Part shown: piece by piece, positions 63,181 to 64,000 of the stretch
How the letters are laid out: each line of letters opens with the position of its first letter
Numbering within the stretch: the stretch's first letter is position 1
Origin: Halocaridina rubra
Lineage: Eukaryota > Arthropoda > Malacostraca > Decapoda > Atyidae
NCBI GenBank assembly: GCA_037179515.1
Contig: JAXCGZ010005685.1
Coordinates: 105,001-169,000, forward strand
Length of the DNA stretch: 64,000 nucleotides
Reading direction: 5' to 3'
The notes under the pieces: model-generated
The model's input: the letters and a program-made list of their open reading frames with translations, nothing else
What the model was told of the DNA's origin: nothing
Databases searched by the model: none
Made by a program: the position numbers and the translations under genes

Positions 63181-64000
63181 TTCTTCTTCGTCTACATCTT
63201 TGCCCACTTTTATGTGGGGTCGATGTTCTCTGGCCAGTTTTCTCCATTTGTTTCTGCCCCATACCTCATCACCCAACAAACCTTTAGACCTCAGGTCGTC
63301 ATTGATGCAATCCATCCACCTACGCTTTGGTCTCCCTCTCCTTCTCCTACCGTGTATATCCATTTCCATCACCCTCCTCCCAACATACTGTTCATCCCTC
63401 CTAACGACATGACCATACCATCTCAGTCTACTTTATAGTATGTTATCTGATATTTATCTAACTTTTGAGGTACCTCTAGTTACCTCGCTCCTGATCTTAT
63501 CGCTTCTTGTCACCCCACACATCCATCTCAACATCCTCATCTCTGCCACATCCAGTTTTTTCTCTTGTGTCTTCTTTATTGCCCATGTCTCTGCTCCATA
63601 CATCATCGCAGGTCTCACAACTGTCTTATGCACTTTACCCCTCAACTTAATCCCTATTCTCCTGTCGCACAGCACCCCCAGACACTTTCTACCAGTTCTT
63701 CCATCCCGCTTGTATTCTGTGGGTTATATCTGACCTAGGTCACCATCCTCTGCTACTGTTGATCCCAAATACTTGAACTTTTCAACTCCTTTCAACACCT
63801 TCCTCTGCAAATTGACCTCGCCACCCTCATCATCTCTCAACCTCAAGTACTCTGTCTTCTTCCTGCTGATTTTCAGTCCTCTATCCTCCATCACTCTTCT
63901 CCACTCGTCAAGCTTCTCCTCCACTACTTCTCGTCTGTTGCTACACAGTACAATGCCATCTGCAAAGAGCATACACCATGGAGACTGATCTCTAATACCC
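63181..64000 (-). mobile_element. Decayed LINE, reverse transcriptase C-terminal part
   Basis: Minus strand, three offset frames in order: LFADGIVLCSNRREVVEEKL (the RT catalytic box, normally FADD, with the second Asp changed to Gly) and KISRKKTEYLRL; then VRPAMMYGAETWAIKK and AEMRMLRWMCGVTR; then GRRRRGRPKRRWMDCINDDL and GRNKWRKLARE. This order is typical of a widespread invertebrate non-LTR retrotransposon type (family knowledge; clade not assigned). Frameshifts, the D-to-G change and a stop show it is dead. It continues beyond the window and may lie within the neuroparsin upstream intron. Confidence 0.85.

Overview
The window reads as nuclear DNA of an arthropod, most likely a decapod crustacean. 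The direct grounds are a minus-strand neuroparsin gene (12-cysteine pattern) at the right end, spliced exons with GT/AG borders, very dense microsatellites, tRNA-derived SINEs, non-LTR retrotransposon relics and foldback MITEs. Nothing bacterial or viral was recognised. The species cannot be named from sequence alone.

Layout. 1-11.6 kb is a repeat-rich region with no gene I can support: at least five tRNA-like or tRNA-associated short repeat families (called SINE-A to SINE-D and element E here), two CR1/jockey-like LINE 3' ends, a hAT-like MITE with a nested SINE, two other foldback elements and many microsatellites. 11.6-55.7 kb holds what I interpret as one plus-strand modular gene of about 44 kb. 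Its supported exons are 11626-11729 (basic), 13668-18743 (1.7 kcodon acidic Glu/Ala/Pro repeat exon), 19646-19759 (Asp cluster plus Ala/Gly/Val hydrophobic stretch), 24508-24591, 39506-47678 (Lys/Glu/Asn/Ser-rich giant exon with one apparent frameshift) and 48692-55660 (IQ-motif exon with about 54 IQ motifs, 20 homogenised 82-residue double-IQ units). All checked junctions are in phase 0, so exons could be skipped or joined in many combinations without breaking the frame. Several short phase-0 open segments in the introns look like alternative last exons or a cassette exon and are listed with low to moderate confidence.

How it fits together. The IQ exon should bind calmodulin or calmodulin-like light chains (family knowledge); its single-IQ consensus resembles neuromodulin/igloo-type motifs, but I cannot assign orthology. 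The acidic and Lys/Glu/Asn exons look intrinsically disordered. A plausible inference is a large scaffold whose isoforms combine a basic/acidic head with different tails, one of them the calmodulin-binding array.

Downstream, 55.7-61.8 kb is non-coding with long (TA)n arrays. 61832-62516 (minus strand) carries the last two coding exons of neuroparsin; its signal-peptide exon was not found and probably lies beyond the window. A decayed LINE fills the last 0.8 kb on the minus strand.
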